Shown here: one piece after another, positions 15,212 through 24,521 of the stretch | How positions within the stretch are numbered: the stretch's first letter is position 1 | Layout of the letters: each line of letters starts with the position of its first letter | Source: Arthrobacter humicola | GTDB lineage: Bacteria > Actinomycetota > Actinomycetes > Actinomycetales > Micrococcaceae | Reading direction: 5' to 3' | Length of the DNA stretch: 64,000 nt | Assembly (NCBI RefSeq): GCF_022803015.1 | Contig: NZ_JAFKON010000002.1 | Span: 62,001 to 126,000 of the forward strand | Position numbers and translations under genes: made by a program | The notes under the pieces: generated by a model | What the model saw: only the letters and a program-made list of their open reading frames with translations | Told to the model about the DNA's origin: nothing | Databases searched by the model: none

Positions 15212-16870
15212 ATGTCCAAAACCACCTCCGTGCGCGCCGCGGGAGAGGTCCTGACCCACCGTCAGACCATCACCGTCATGGTGGGACTCATGCTCGGCAT
15301 GTTCCTGTCTTCGCTGGACCAGACAATCGTGTCCACCTCGATCTACACGATCGCCAATGACCTCGACGGCCTCTCCCTGCAGGCCTGGGCCACCACCGCC
15401 TACCTCATCACCTCCACGGTGAGCACGCCGCTCTACGGCAAGCTCAGTGACATCTTCGGGCGCCGCCCGCTGTATCTCATCGCCATCGTGATCTTCCTCG
15501 CCGGTTCGCTCTATGCCGGCTCGGTCCACTCGATGACCGAACTCGCCATTGCCCGCGGCATCCAGGGCATGGGCGCCGGCGGCCTCCTGGCCCTCGCCCT
15601 GACCATCATCGGCGACATCGTGCCGCTCAAGGACCGGGCCAAGTACCAGGGCTACTTCATGTCGGTCTTCGGCATCTCCTCCGTCCTGGGCCCGGTGATC
15701 GGCGGCGCCTTCGCGGGCACCGAAACCATCCTCGGGATCGACGGCTGGCGCTGGGTGTTCCTGATCAACATCCCGATCGGTCTCGCGGCCCTCACAGTGG
15801 TGTTCATGTACCTGCACCTCCCCGCCAAGCACGTGAAGCAGAAGATCGACTACTGGGGCGCCGCGGCCATCACGCTGGCCATTGTGCCGCTCCTCCTCGT
15901 GGCCGAACAGGGCCGCACCTGGGGCTGGAGCTCCGCGAACTCCTACCTCTGCTACGGGCTCGGCGTCGTGGGTATCATCGCGTTCCTGCTTGCCGAACGG
16001 CACGCCGCCGACTACGCGCTGATCCCGCTCCGGCTGTTCCAGAACATCACCTTCGGCCTGTCCTCGCTGCTGAACTTCATCATCGGCATCGGCATGTTCG
16101 GCGCCATCGCGATGCTGCCCATGTACCTGCAGCTGGTCAAGGGCCTGACCCCCACCGAGGCCGGCCTCATGATGATCACCTTCACCGTGGGCATCCTCAC
16201 CGGCTCCATCACAGCGGGCCGGACCATCTCGGCCTCGGGCACCTACCGGATCTTCCCGATCCTTGGCACCGCTACGCTGACGGTGGCCGCCGTCGTCATG
16301 GGCCTCTCCCTCGGCGTGGACACCCCACTGTGGGTCCCCGGCGCCATCGCCGTGTTCTTTGGCCTGGGACTCGGCTTCTGCATGCAGCCGCTGACGCTGG
16401 CCATGCAGGTCTCCGTGCCCTCGAAGGACATGGGCGTGGGCACTTCCTCCGCCGCGTTCTTCCGTTCCATGGGCGGCGCTGTTGGCACTGCCGTGTTCAT
16501 CTCGATGCTTTTCAGCCTCGCGGCGGACAAGATCGCCACGGGCATGAAGGACGCCGCGCAGAATGCTGATTACCTCAAGGTGCTCAAGGATCCGGCCGTG
16601 GCCGCCGACCCGGCCAACGCTCAGCTCTACGACTTCTTCAAGAACGGCGCCAGCAACGACTCGCTGAACGACACCAGCTGGCTGCACACGGCCAACCCGA
16701 CGCTCACCCGTCCCATCGTCGAGGGCTTCGCGCAGTCGATCGACGCCGTCATGCTCACGGCCGCCGTGCTCACCGGCATCGCCTTCCTGATCACGTTCGC
16801 CCTGCCGAACAAGAAGCTCACGGACCCGAAGGCGGTTGCCCGGGAGGGCGCCGTGGCCGCCGCCCACTAG
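15212..16870 (+). CDS. MFS drug:H+ antiporter, DHA2/EmrB-QacA family
   Basis: A 552-residue carrier with 14 predicted helices. Signatures are SSLDQTIVSTSIYTIANDL (motif D1-like of DHA2 pumps), GKLSDIFGRRPLYLIA (loop 2-3 motif A) and GDIVPLKDRAKYQGYF. The C-terminal part has a long extracytoplasmic loop rich in polar residues before the last helix pair, as usual for this family. It exports toxic organic cations or antibiotics by proton antiport. An operator-like palindrome lies upstream and a strong hairpin downstream. Confidence 0.92.
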   Translation: MSKTTSVRAAGEVLTHRQTITVMVGLMLGMFLSSLDQTIVSTSIYTIANDLDGLSLQAWATTAYLITSTVSTPLYGKLSDIFGRRPLYLIAIVIFLAGSLYAGSVHSMTELAIARGIQGMGAGGLLALALTIIGDIVPLKDRAKYQGYFMSVFGISSVLGPVIGGAFAGTETILGIDGWRWVFLINIPIGLAALTVVFMYLHLPAKHVKQKIDYWGAAAITLAIVPLLLVAEQGRTWGWSSANSYLCYGLGVVGIIAFLLAERHAADYALIPLRLFQNITFGLSSLLNFIIGIGMFGAIAMLPMYLQLVKGLTPTEAGLMMITFTVGILTGSITAGRTISASGTYRIFPILGTATLTVAAVVMGLSLGVDTPLWVPGAIAVFFGLGLGFCMQPLTLAMQVSVPSKDMGVGTSSAAFFRSMGGAVGTAVFISMLFSLAADKIATGMKDAAQNADYLKVLKDPAVAADPANAQLYDFFKNGASNDSLNDTSWLHTANPTLTRPIVEGFAQSIDAVMLTAAVLTGIAFLITFALPNKKLTDPKAVAREGAVAAAH

Positions 16871-16890
16871 GCGATCCCGAGGTCTGGAAC

Positions 16891-16934
16891 ACGACGACGG
16901 CCGGCAGTCTTTCTGGACTGCCGGCCGTCGTCGT
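16891..16934. terminator. Strong hairpin terminator after the DHA2 pump
   Basis: A perfect 19-bp stem (acgacgacggccggcagtc and its complement) around a short TTTCTG loop lies 21 bp after the pump stop. It separates this gene from the sugar porter gene. Confidence 0.8.
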
Positions 16935-17072
16935 CTGTCCTCAGCCGCAGCAGCGGCAAAGTGTATGTTTCGTCTCACTTTCCGGTGGTTGTGACAGGGG
17001 GCACGCCGGGTCGGGTGCAAGACTGGGTAGTTGCGGCGAAGGCCGTGGACCGCGAACTGCCAAGGGAGCCGT

Positions 17073-18548
17073 ATGACCACCACCCATGACCAGACCGCCG
17101 CCAAGATCCCAAAAAGGGTCATTTGGCTGGCCGTAGCGGGCGCCGTCGGCGGCTTCCTCTTCGGCTTTGACTCCTCCGTCGTCAACGGCGCCGTCGACGC
17201 GATCAAGGACGAGTTCGCCCTCAGCGAGGCTGTGACCGGCTTCGCCGTCGCCGTGGCCCTCCTCGGCTGCGCGGCAGGGGCCTACCTGGCCGGCAAGATC
17301 GCCGACCGCTACGGCCGGATCCCGGCCATGAAGCTGGGCGCGCTGCTGTTCCTCGTCAGCGCCATCGGCACCGGGTTCGCGTTCGGCGTCTGGGACCTGA
17401 TCTTCTGGCGCCTGGTGGGCGGGCTCGGCATCGGCCTGGCCTCGGTGATCGCGCCGGCCTACATTTCCGAAATTTCCCCCCGCCACGTCCGGGGCCGCCT
17501 GGCCTCGCTGCAGCAGCTGGCGATCACCACCGGCATCTTCGCCGCCCTGCTCTCCGACGCCGTGTTCGCGACGTCGGCCGGCGGCGCGGACCAGGCCCTG
17601 TGGCTTGGTTTGGAAGCCTGGCGCTGGATGTTCATGGCCGCCGCCGTCCCCGCGGTCGTCTACGGCTGGATCGCCTTCACCCTGCCCGAATCGCCGCGGT
17701 TCCTGGTGTTCCAGGGCAAGGACGAGGAGGCCCTCAGGGTCTTCAATTCGATCGCCCCGGACGATGACTCAGACCGGCACCTGCGCGACATCAAGAAGGC
17801 CATCGACGAGGACAAGCTCGCCGGCCAGAAGGGATCCCTGCGCGGCAAGGCCCTGGGCCTGCAGCCGGTGGTCTGGATCGGTATCATCCTGTCCGTGCTG
17901 CAGCAGTTCGTCGGCATCAACGTGATCTTCTACTACTCCACCACGCTGTGGAAGGCGGTGGGCTTCCAGGAAAAGGATTCGCTCACCATCTCCGTGGCCA
18001 CCGCCGTCACCAACATCCTGGTCACGCTCGTGGCAATCGCCCTGGTGGACCGGATCGGTCGCCGTCCGATCATGCTGGCCGGCTCCATCGGCATGGCCCT
18101 CTCGCTGGGCACCATGGCGCTGGCCTTCGGCTCGGCCACCGGGTCCGGCGACGCGATCTCGCTGCCGGGTGCGTGGGGGCCGGCGGCGCTGGTCGCCGCC
18201 AACGTCTTCGTCATCAGCTTCGGCGCCTCCTGGGGCCCGCTGGTGTGGGTACTGCTGGGGGAGATCTTCCCGTCCCGGATCCGCGCCCGGGCCCTGGGCC
18301 TGGCCGCGGCCGCGCAGTGGATCGCCAACTTCGCCATCACCCTGAGCTTCCCGGTCATGGCCGCGGCCTCCCTGCCGCTGACGTACGCCATGTACGCGCT
18401 GTTCGCGGCGGCGTCTTTCTTCTTCGTCATGTTCAAGGTCCCGGAGACCAACGGCATGTCCCTGGAGCAGGCCGAAACCCTGTTCGTACCCAAGGGATCC
18501 GCAAAGGAAGCCGCCAAGGAATCCGCGAAAGAGTCCGCCAGGGCCTGA
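17073..18548 (+). CDS. MFS sugar porter
   Basis: A 491-residue sugar:H+ symporter of the sugar porter family. The ATG at 17073 has AAGGGAG upstream; an in-frame codon at 17031 is less likely. Features are GGFLFGFDSSVVNGAVDAIK (helix 1), GKIADRYGRIPAMKLG, LPESPRFLVFQGK (PESPR motif), LQQFVGINVIFYYST (QQxxGIN substrate site), DRIGRRPIM and PETNGMSLEQAE (PETKG-like end). The last ~18 residues are a short repeat of Lys-Glu-Ser/Ala units (KEAAKESAKESARA), probably a cytosolic tail. Sugar specificity is unknown. Confidence 0.93.
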   Translation: MTTTHDQTAAKIPKRVIWLAVAGAVGGFLFGFDSSVVNGAVDAIKDEFALSEAVTGFAVAVALLGCAAGAYLAGKIADRYGRIPAMKLGALLFLVSAIGTGFAFGVWDLIFWRLVGGLGIGLASVIAPAYISEISPRHVRGRLASLQQLAITTGIFAALLSDAVFATSAGGADQALWLGLEAWRWMFMAAAVPAVVYGWIAFTLPESPRFLVFQGKDEEALRVFNSIAPDDDSDRHLRDIKKAIDEDKLAGQKGSLRGKALGLQPVVWIGIILSVLQQFVGINVIFYYSTTLWKAVGFQEKDSLTISVATAVTNILVTLVAIALVDRIGRRPIMLAGSIGMALSLGTMALAFGSATGSGDAISLPGAWGPAALVAANVFVISFGASWGPLVWVLLGEIFPSRIRARALGLAAAAQWIANFAITLSFPVMAAASLPLTYAMYALFAAASFFFVMFKVPETNGMSLEQAETLFVPKGSAKEAAKESAKESARA

Positions 18549-18589
18549 GCCGGCGCTTCTGTCAGGCCCGCCGCGCCTTCAGCGTTCCG

Positions 18590-18633
18590 ACAAAGAGCGC
18601 CCATGCTTCCTCGGAAGCATGGGCGTTCTTTGT
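18590..18633. terminator. Bidirectional terminator between two MFS genes
   Basis: A 21-bp stem (acaaagagcgcccatgcttcc against ggaagcatgggcgttctttgt, one mismatch) with a 2-nt loop lies between convergent genes. The AAAGA/TCTTT ends give U-rich tails in both directions. Confidence 0.85.
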
Positions 18634-18667
18634 CACCTCAGCGGGTTCTGCACAACACCGGGCGTTG

Positions 18668-19894
18668 CTACACCACGTGCGGCTCGTGCGCCGCCAGGTA
18701 GCGGCGTCCGCCGAAGACGACGGCAATGGCGGCCACCATGGCCAGCGCGCCGGTGAAGAAGGGCACCTGCGGACCGAAGTGCTCGCCCAGCTGCGCCGCG
18801 GCAAACGGTGCCAGGGCGCCGCCCATCCAGCGCACGAAGTTGTAGCCGGCCGAGGCCACCGGCCGCGGCGAGTCGGACACGCCCATGGCCAACTCCGTGT
18901 AGATGGTGTTGTTGATGCCCAGGAGCGCCCCGGAAATGACCACGAGGACGACGACGGCCGGCACCGAGTGCCCGGCGGCCAGGCCCAGTCCCACAAGGTC
19001 GAGCATCAGCAGGACCAGGGTGCCGGTGAGGACCCGGACCGCTCCGAAGCGGTTCTGCAGCACGGGGGCGGCAAACACTGAGAAGACCGCGACGGCCACA
19101 CCCCAGCCGAAGAACACCCCGCCGATCCCGTAGGCGTCCATGCCGAGGATGAACGGCGTGAAGGCGAGGACGGTGAAGAAGCCGTAGTTGTAGAACAGGC
19201 CGCTGGCCGCAGTCGTCCGCAGCCCCTTGTGTCCGAGGGCCAGCAGCGGATCCCGGAGCCGGACTTTCCGCTCGGGCAGCGGCGTCTTGGGCAGCAGGGC
19301 AATCAGCGCGATGAATGCGGAGGCCATCAGCACAGCCGTGCCGAAGAACGGGGCGCGCCACTGCCAGCCGCCCAGCAGTGCGCCCAGGAGCGGGCCGAGG
19401 GAAATGCCCAGGCCGAGCGCGGCCTCGTAAAGGATGATCGCCGTGCCGGCGCCGCCGCTTGCGACGCCGACAATCACGGCCAGCGCCGTGGCCACGAACA
19501 GGGCGTTGCCCAGCCCCCAGCCGGCGCGGAAGCCGATGAGCTCAGCCACGCTGCCCGACGTGCCGGACAGGGAGGCGAACACGACGATGACCGCCAGCCC
19601 GATCAGGAGCGTCCGCTTCCCGCCGATCCGGGAGGAGACGTAGCCGGTGATCAGCATGGCGACTGCGGTCACCAGGAAATAGCTTGTGAAGAGCAGCGAC
19701 ACCTGGCTCGGCGAGGCGTCCAGGTTCTTGGCGATCGCCGGCAGGATGGGGTCCACCAGCCCGATCCCCATGAAGGCGAACACTGCCGCGAGGGCCGTGG
19801 CCCACACTGCCTTGGGCTGTTTGAGCAGTGAGGCCTTCTCGGCCTCGAGGGTTACTTCCGCTGCCGGCAGGGTGTCGGCGGGCTGGCCGTGCAT
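18668..19894 (-). CDS. MFS transporter controlled by the adjacent MarR gene
   Basis: A 408-residue major facilitator with twelve helices. The N-terminal region VFAFMGIGLVDPILPAIAKN, the YFLVTAVAMLITGYVSSRIG motif-A region and helix-4 RAGWGLGNALFVATALAV resemble the YajR/MFS_1 drug efflux branch. The start lies 38 bp after the MarR stop on the same strand, and MarR operators precede both genes, which supports drug or phenolic efflux induced by a small molecule. Confidence 0.9.
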   Translation of the reverse strand: MHGQPADTLPAAEVTLEAEKASLLKQPKAVWATALAAVFAFMGIGLVDPILPAIAKNLDASPSQVSLLFTSYFLVTAVAMLITGYVSSRIGGKRTLLIGLAVIVVFASLSGTSGSVAELIGFRAGWGLGNALFVATALAVIVGVASGGAGTAIILYEAALGLGISLGPLLGALLGGWQWRAPFFGTAVLMASAFIALIALLPKTPLPERKVRLRDPLLALGHKGLRTTAASGLFYNYGFFTVLAFTPFILGMDAYGIGGVFFGWGVAVAVFSVFAAPVLQNRFGAVRVLTGTLVLLMLDLVGLGLAAGHSVPAVVVLVVISGALLGINNTIYTELAMGVSDSPRPVASAGYNFVRWMGGALAPFAAAQLGEHFGPQVPFFTGALAMVAAIAVVFGGRRYLAAHEPHVV

Positions 19895-19932
19895 GGGGGC
19901 ACTCCTAAGTGATTGGAATTGTTGGGTGAAGA

Positions 19933-20397
19933 TCAGGCCAGGAGCGTCGCGTTGATCCTGCCGATGACCGGGAGGGCGGCCGCGAGAGCGGCGCGGTCTT
20001 CGTCCGAAAGGGACGAGAGAACGCCCGCCATGACGGTGTTGCGGCGCTCATTGGCGGACGCGACGGCAGCGAGGCCGGCGTCCGTGAGGGTGACCCGGAC
20101 GGCGCGGGAATCGTCGGGATCCGGCTCGCGCCGGGCGAGGCCGGCGCGCTCGAGCTTGATGATCTGCTCGGTGGCACTGGGCACCTTGACGCCGAGGTTC
20201 CGGGCGATTTCGCCCACCCGCACACCGCCTGCGGCGCGCCCGGCGTCCAACAGCATCTTGAGCATGCTGAGCTGGGCGGCGCTGAGTTCGCCGTCGGCGT
20301 CCAAGCGGCGGACGAGGTAGATGCTGTGGCGGAGGGCCTCGCGGAAGTCCTCGGCGAGAGCGAGGAGGCCGGGGTCAGCCGATTCACTGGCGTTCAT
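19933..20397 (-). CDS. MarR-family transcriptional regulator
   Basis: A 154-residue winged-helix MarR protein. The recognition region is GEIARNLGVKVPSATEQIIK, followed by LERAGLARREPDPDDSRAVR, the wing with DDSRAVRV. It is the first gene of an operon with the MFS gene at 18668. Two direct 13-bp palindromes lie immediately upstream of the start, which suggests autorepression relieved by an aromatic or drug ligand. Confidence 0.92.
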   Translation of the reverse strand: MNASESADPGLLALAEDFREALRHSIYLVRRLDADGELSAAQLSMLKMLLDAGRAAGGVRVGEIARNLGVKVPSATEQIIKLERAGLARREPDPDDSRAVRVTLTDAGLAAVASANERRNTVMAGVLSSLSDEDRAALAAALPVIGRINATLLA

Positions 20398-20399
20398 AG

Positions 20400-20428
20400 T
20401 TAGGTAGCCTAACAGTTAGGCAACCTAA
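20400..20428. promoter_or_regulatory. Tandem MarR operators
   Basis: TTAGGTAGCCTAA (20400-20412) and TTAGGCAACCTAA (20416-20428) are near-identical 13-bp palindromes spaced 16 bp centre to centre, starting 3 bp upstream of the marR ATG. The TTAGG..CCTAA form and position indicate autoregulatory MarR sites. Confidence 0.8.
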
Positions 20429-20473
20429 TGGTCAACGGCCAGCCCCTCCCTCACTTTTCGCGTCAAAAACACA

Positions 20474-20504
20474 GACCCTCCCTCACCAGAAGTGAGGGAG
20501 GGTC
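20474..20504. terminator. Hairpin terminator downstream of mtlD
   Basis: A perfect 13-bp stem (gaccctccctcac / gtgagggagggtc) around CAGAA lies 79 bp past the mtlD stop on its transcript. It is probably the end of the mannitol operon, and it also belongs to a local repeat family sharing TGAGGGAG. Confidence 0.65.
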
Positions 20505-20520
20505 CGTGTATCGGACAATC

Positions 20521-20568
20521 ATCTGAGGGAGCGTCGCCCAAAAACCCGCGCGATCTGAGGGAGCGTCG
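20521..20568. repeat. Direct 16-bp intergenic repeat
   Basis: ATCTGAGGGAGCGTCG occurs at 20521-20536 and 20553-20568, 32 bp apart, next to the hairpin with the related TGAGGGAG core. The unit may be a REP-like intergenic element; its genome-wide frequency cannot be seen here. Confidence 0.6.
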
Positions 20569-20582
20569 TTGGGCTGGAGCGG

Positions 20583-21731
20583 CTAGACGACCGCTGTGGC
20601 CTCCTCGATGAGGGAGGACACGGCGGCAAAGAGCGGGTGGTCCGCCGGCAGGCCAGTGATCTTCTCCGTGGCCTCGTCCGGCGTGGACGCGGAGAGGATT
20701 TTCGCCAGCTCCACGGCCTCGGCGTCGGCCGGATCACTGAAGCGCAGGGCCGCGGCGATGGCCCCGAGCAGCGCCTCGGGGACAATTCCGCGTTCGGCCA
20801 GCTCGGCAGCGGGACCGATGAAGCGCTCATGCCGGCTGAGTTTGCGCAGCGGGGCACGGCCCACCCGGGTGACGGTGTCCGGCAGGTGCGGGTTCGAGAA
20901 GCGGCCCAGGATTTTTTCCACGTACGCCTCCTGCTCGGCCCGGTTGAAGCCGTGCTTGGCCACCAGCAGCTCCTTGGTTTCGTCCAGGACGGCGCGCACA
21001 TCGGCCGCGACGTCCTGGTCGGCCATGGCCTCGGAAATCTTGCCCAGGCCGGCCTCGAATCCGAAGTAGGCCGCCGCCGCATGCCCCGTGTTGACGGTGA
21101 ACAGCTTCCGCTCGATATACGGTTCCAGATCGTCCACGAACGTCGCGCCCGGGACCACCGGCTCGTTCCCGGCGAACGGGGTACGGTCGATCACCCACTC
21201 ATAGAACGTCTCCACCGTGACGTCCAGGCCCTGCCCGGCCTCCTGGTTCGGCACAATCCGGTCCACCGCCGTGTTGGCAAACACGGCGGCCGCGTCCAGG
21301 GCGCCCGCGGCCGGATCCCACTGGGCAACGACCTCGGACTTCAGGATGTCCGTGGCGTTGATCGCGTTCTCGCACGCCATCACCTGCAGCGGCGCCAGCC
21401 CGGCGGCACGGGCAGCAATCCCCTTGGCAATCACGGGCGCCACGAACTTCAGGATGTGCGGCCCCACGGCGGTGGTGACGATGTCCGCCGTCGCGATTTC
21501 CGCGACGACGTCGGCCTCCTGGGTGCCGGAGTTCAGCGCCCGGAAGTTGTTGACGGTACGGACTGCGGGGTTCTCTCCCACTTCGTGGACCTCGTAGCTG
21601 TCCGCGGCGGCCAGCTCGGTGATGAGGGCGTCCGCGACGTCGGCGAACACCACCTCGTACCCTGCGTCGTGCAGCAGCAGGCCCACGAAGCCGCGCCCGA
21701 TGTTTCCGGCTCCGAAATGAACAGCCTTCAC
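20583..21731 (-). CDS. mtlD: Mannitol-1-phosphate 5-dehydrogenase
   Basis: A 382-residue polyol-specific long-chain dehydrogenase. The N-terminus KAVHFGAGNIGRGFVGLLLH is diagnostic for MtlD, and the helical C-terminal domain contains KLFTVNTGHAAAAYFGFEAG with the conserved NTGHA. It oxidises mannitol-1-phosphate to fructose-6-phosphate with NAD in the cytoplasm. The start is GTG at 21731, overlapping the mtlA stop by one base (TAGTG), so the two genes are translationally coupled. Confidence 0.96.
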   Translation of the reverse strand: MKAVHFGAGNIGRGFVGLLLHDAGYEVVFADVADALITELAAADSYEVHEVGENPAVRTVNNFRALNSGTQEADVVAEIATADIVTTAVGPHILKFVAPVIAKGIAARAAGLAPLQVMACENAINATDILKSEVVAQWDPAAGALDAAAVFANTAVDRIVPNQEAGQGLDVTVETFYEWVIDRTPFAGNEPVVPGATFVDDLEPYIERKLFTVNTGHAAAAYFGFEAGLGKISEAMADQDVAADVRAVLDETKELLVAKHGFNRAEQEAYVEKILGRFSNPHLPDTVTRVGRAPLRKLSRHERFIGPAAELAERGIVPEALLGAIAAALRFSDPADAEAVELAKILSASTPDEATEKITGLPADHPLFAAVSSLIEEATAVV

Positions 21732-23701
21732 TAGGAGTTGACCTTTCCGAACAGGGCCAGCACTTCGTCAACCGTGGTGGCCGCCTCGAGCTGGGCCACC
21801 TGGGCCTTGTTAGTGAAGACCTTGGCGATTGAGGACAGGATGTGCAGGTGTTCGTTGTTGACGCCGGCCACACCGACGACGAACTTCACTTCCTTGCCGT
21901 TCCAGTCGATGCCGTTCGGGTAGCGGATAACGGAGACCGCCGACTTCATGATGTGGTCCTTCGCGGCATTGGTGCCGTGCGGGATGGCCAGGAAGCTGCC
22001 CATGTACGTGGAGACCGATTCCTCGCGTTCGTGCATGGCGTCCACGTAGCCGGAGTCGACGGCGCCGCGGTCCAGCAGAAGCTGCCCGGCCTCGTCGATC
22101 GCGGCGTCCCGCGTGGTCGCATGGCCGTTGAGGACGACGCTTTCGGCCACCAGGATGCCGGCGGGACCCTCCTCGGCTTCTGCCTCGGCGGCCGCGGGGG
22201 CGGTGCCGGCGGCGGCCGCGGCAGGGGCCGCGTCCGTGGTGCCGGCTTCCGTGTTGCTGGCCTCGACCAGTTCCACGATCTCGTCGTACCGCGGGCTGTT
22301 CATGAAGTTGTCCACAGAGACATGTACGGCGCTGGCGGTCGCGGGCTTGGCCCGTTCGGTCAGGTCCTGGTGGGTGATGACGACGTCGTACGTGTCGGTC
22401 AGGTTGGCGATCGCGGAGTTGGTGACCTTGACGTCCGTGAATCCGGCGGCCTTGATCTTGTTGCGGAGCACCGAGGCGCCCATCGCGCTGGAGCCCATGC
22501 CGGCGTCGCAGGCAAAGACGATGTTCTTGATCGGGGTGGCGAGGACGGCGACGCCGCTGGCGCCCACGCCCTCACCGATCAGGGCTGCGGACACCGAGCT
22601 CTTCTTGCCCTTCAGGGCCTCCATCCGGTGGGTGGCCTGATCGAGGTCGTCTTCGGCGGGCGCCTTGCTGGCTTTCAGGACCACGGAGGCGATCAGGAAG
22701 GACACGGTGGTGGCAAAGAGGACGGAGAGCGTCACGCCGACGTAGCTGTCGCGTGCCGTGGAGGCGTAGACCGCGATGATGCTGCCCGGGGCTGCCGGGG
22801 ACCGGAGTCCGGCACCGGTGACCACGAGCGTAAAGATGCCGGTCATGCCGCCGCCGATTGCGGCGAAGATCGTCATCGGCTTCATCAGGACGTACGGGAA
22901 GTAGATCTCATGGATACCGCCGACGAACTGGATCACGGCTGCGCCCGGCGCGGACGCCTTGGCCAGGCCCTTGCCGAAGAAGGAAAAGGCGAGCAGGATG
23001 CCGAAGCCCGGACCGGGGTTGGCTTCAAGCAGGAACAGGATGGACTTGCCCTGCTCGAGCGCCTGCTGCGTGCCCAGCGGGGTGAGGATGCCGTGGTTAA
23101 CGGCGTTGTTGAGGAACAGGACCTTTGCGGGCTCGATGAAGATGCTAGTGAAGGGCAGCAGGCCGTTGGTGACCAGGAATTCGACCACGGCGCTGGCGCC
23201 ATTGCTGAAGGCCTTCACGATCGGGCCGACCACCAGCATGCCGACGACCGCCATGGCGGCGGCAACGATGCCTGCCGAGAAGTTGTCGATCAGCATTTCG
23301 AAGCCGGGCTTGACGCGGCCTTCCCAGATCTTGTCCAGCTTCATCATGATCCAGGCAGTGAGCGGGCCAAGGATCATGGCGCCGATGAACATGGGGATGT
23401 CGGTACCGACGATGACGCCCATGGTGGCCACCGCGCCCACCACGCCGCCGCGCACGCCGTAGACCATCCGGCCGCCGGTGTAGCCGATCAGCAGCGGGAG
23501 CATGTACGTGATCATGGGCCCGACAAGCTTGCCGAGCTCCGCATTGGGGAAGAAGCCGGCCGGGATGAAGAGCGCCGTGATGAAGCCCCAGGCGATGAAG
23601 GCGCCGATGTTGGGCATGATCATTCCGGACAGGAACGTCCCGAATTTCTGGACGTGTACGCGCATGCTGGTGCGTGGTTTCGCAACTGTCTCTGTTGCCA
23701 T
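21731..23701 (-). CDS. mtlA: PTS mannitol transporter, EIICBA
   Basis: A 656-residue fused permease. The membrane EIIC domain covers ~1-360 (PNIGAFIAWGFITALFIPAG). EIIB follows with the phospho-cysteine in FACDAGMGSSAMG (~residue 397). An Ala/Glu-rich linker (AAPAAAAAGTAPAAAEAEAE) leads to EIIA, whose phospho-histidine is in LAIPHG (~570). It takes up mannitol and phosphorylates it to mannitol-1-phosphate, the substrate of MtlD. The ATG at 23701 has AGGA 7 nt upstream. It is the middle gene of tetR-mtlA-mtlD. Confidence 0.96.
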   Translation of the reverse strand: MATETVAKPRTSMRVHVQKFGTFLSGMIMPNIGAFIAWGFITALFIPAGFFPNAELGKLVGPMITYMLPLLIGYTGGRMVYGVRGGVVGAVATMGVIVGTDIPMFIGAMILGPLTAWIMMKLDKIWEGRVKPGFEMLIDNFSAGIVAAAMAVVGMLVVGPIVKAFSNGASAVVEFLVTNGLLPFTSIFIEPAKVLFLNNAVNHGILTPLGTQQALEQGKSILFLLEANPGPGFGILLAFSFFGKGLAKASAPGAAVIQFVGGIHEIYFPYVLMKPMTIFAAIGGGMTGIFTLVVTGAGLRSPAAPGSIIAVYASTARDSYVGVTLSVLFATTVSFLIASVVLKASKAPAEDDLDQATHRMEALKGKKSSVSAALIGEGVGASGVAVLATPIKNIVFACDAGMGSSAMGASVLRNKIKAAGFTDVKVTNSAIANLTDTYDVVITHQDLTERAKPATASAVHVSVDNFMNSPRYDEIVELVEASNTEAGTTDAAPAAAAAGTAPAAAEAEAEEGPAGILVAESVVLNGHATTRDAAIDEAGQLLLDRGAVDSGYVDAMHEREESVSTYMGSFLAIPHGTNAAKDHIMKSAVSVIRYPNGIDWNGKEVKFVVGVAGVNNEHLHILSSIAKVFTNKAQVAQLEAATTVDEVLALFGKVNS

Positions 23702-23759
23702 GTGAGTTCCTAACCGTCGTTCCCGCTGCATTGCAGGATGGTCCGATAATTTCGCCGAG

Positions 23760-24488
23760 CTAGCTGGTGGAGCTGTTGGAGATCCGGTGGAGCCATTCGA
23801 GGAAGAGTTTGAGTTCCGAGCTGGAGAGCTGGTCCGAGTGGGACGCCTGGAGGGCTGCGTTCAATGCGATGGCCGCCACAACCACTGAGGACTTTCCGCT
23901 GTCCACAGAACCGTTGTCCCGGGCCTGCTCGGTGGAAACCGCAAAGATCATGGCGTCGCGGGTCATGGCGGAGAGCTCGAGGTTCCGCTCCGGCACCTTT
24001 TCCGCGATCAGCATGAGGGTCATGCCCACATTGGCCGCCAGGATGGACCTGGCCGCCTCCTTGGGCGGGACGTTGAGCTGGCCGGAGACAGCCGCCTTGT
24101 TCAGCATTTCCTCCATGAGGGCCTCGGCATCGGCGACGATGGCCGGGCGGCTCTCAGGGCGGATATTGCCGAACATGACGAGGTACAGTTCCGGCTGTTT
24201 CAGCCCGAACTGGACATGGTTGTCCCACATCCTCCGGATGTCCTCCAGAGGCTGGCCAGAGGGCGCGAAGTCCCGTTCGCCCGCGACATATTCGTCGAAA
24301 CCTGCTGCGACGACGGCGTCGAACAGCCCTTCTTTGTCACCAAAGTGGTGGTAGAGGGTCGGTGCCGTGACACCGGCCAGCTGCGTGATCTGGCGGGTCG
24401 AGACTGCGGATCCGCCGGAGTTGGCCAGCAGCTCGGCGGCCGCACGCAGCAGCCGGGCTTTGGGTGGTAGCTGGCCATCGATACTCAT
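23760..24488 (-). CDS. TetR-family regulator of the mannitol operon
   Basis: A 242-residue TetR protein. The helix-turn-helix is LLRAAAELLANSGGSAVSTR, then QITQLAGVTAPTLYHHFGDK. The C-terminal domain has a negatively charged helix (VADAEALMEEMLNK) and a Ser-rich tail. It is the first gene of the mannitol operon (58 bp before mtlA), which is an unusual position since mannitol operons are usually controlled by MtlR-type or DeoR/AraC proteins. A TATAGC palindrome upstream is its probable operator and also faces ptsI. Confidence 0.85.
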   Translation of the reverse strand: MSIDGQLPPKARLLRAAAELLANSGGSAVSTRQITQLAGVTAPTLYHHFGDKEGLFDAVVAAGFDEYVAGERDFAPSGQPLEDIRRMWDNHVQFGLKQPELYLVMFGNIRPESRPAIVADAEALMEEMLNKAAVSGQLNVPPKEAARSILAANVGMTLMLIAEKVPERNLELSAMTRDAMIFAVSTEQARDNGSVDSGKSSVVVAAIALNAALQASHSDQLSSSELKLFLEWLHRISNSSTS

Positions 24489-24506
24489 AACCGCTACCCT
24501 AGCACC

Positions 24507-24521
24507 TATAGCAACGCTATA
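24507..24521. promoter_or_regulatory. Palindromic operator between tetR-mtl and ptsI
   Basis: TATAGC-aac-GCTATA is a perfect 6-bp inverted repeat with a 3-bp spacer, 19 bp upstream of the TetR start and 152 bp upstream of ptsI. As the only strong palindrome in the divergent region it is the likely TetR site. Confidence 0.65.

Noticed and set aside
15146..17206. 686-residue minus-strand open frame over the DHA2 pump and sugar porter
   Set aside because: It is antisense to two clear MFS genes, lacks any domain pattern and is His/Gly/Asp-rich as expected of a complement frame in GC-rich DNA.
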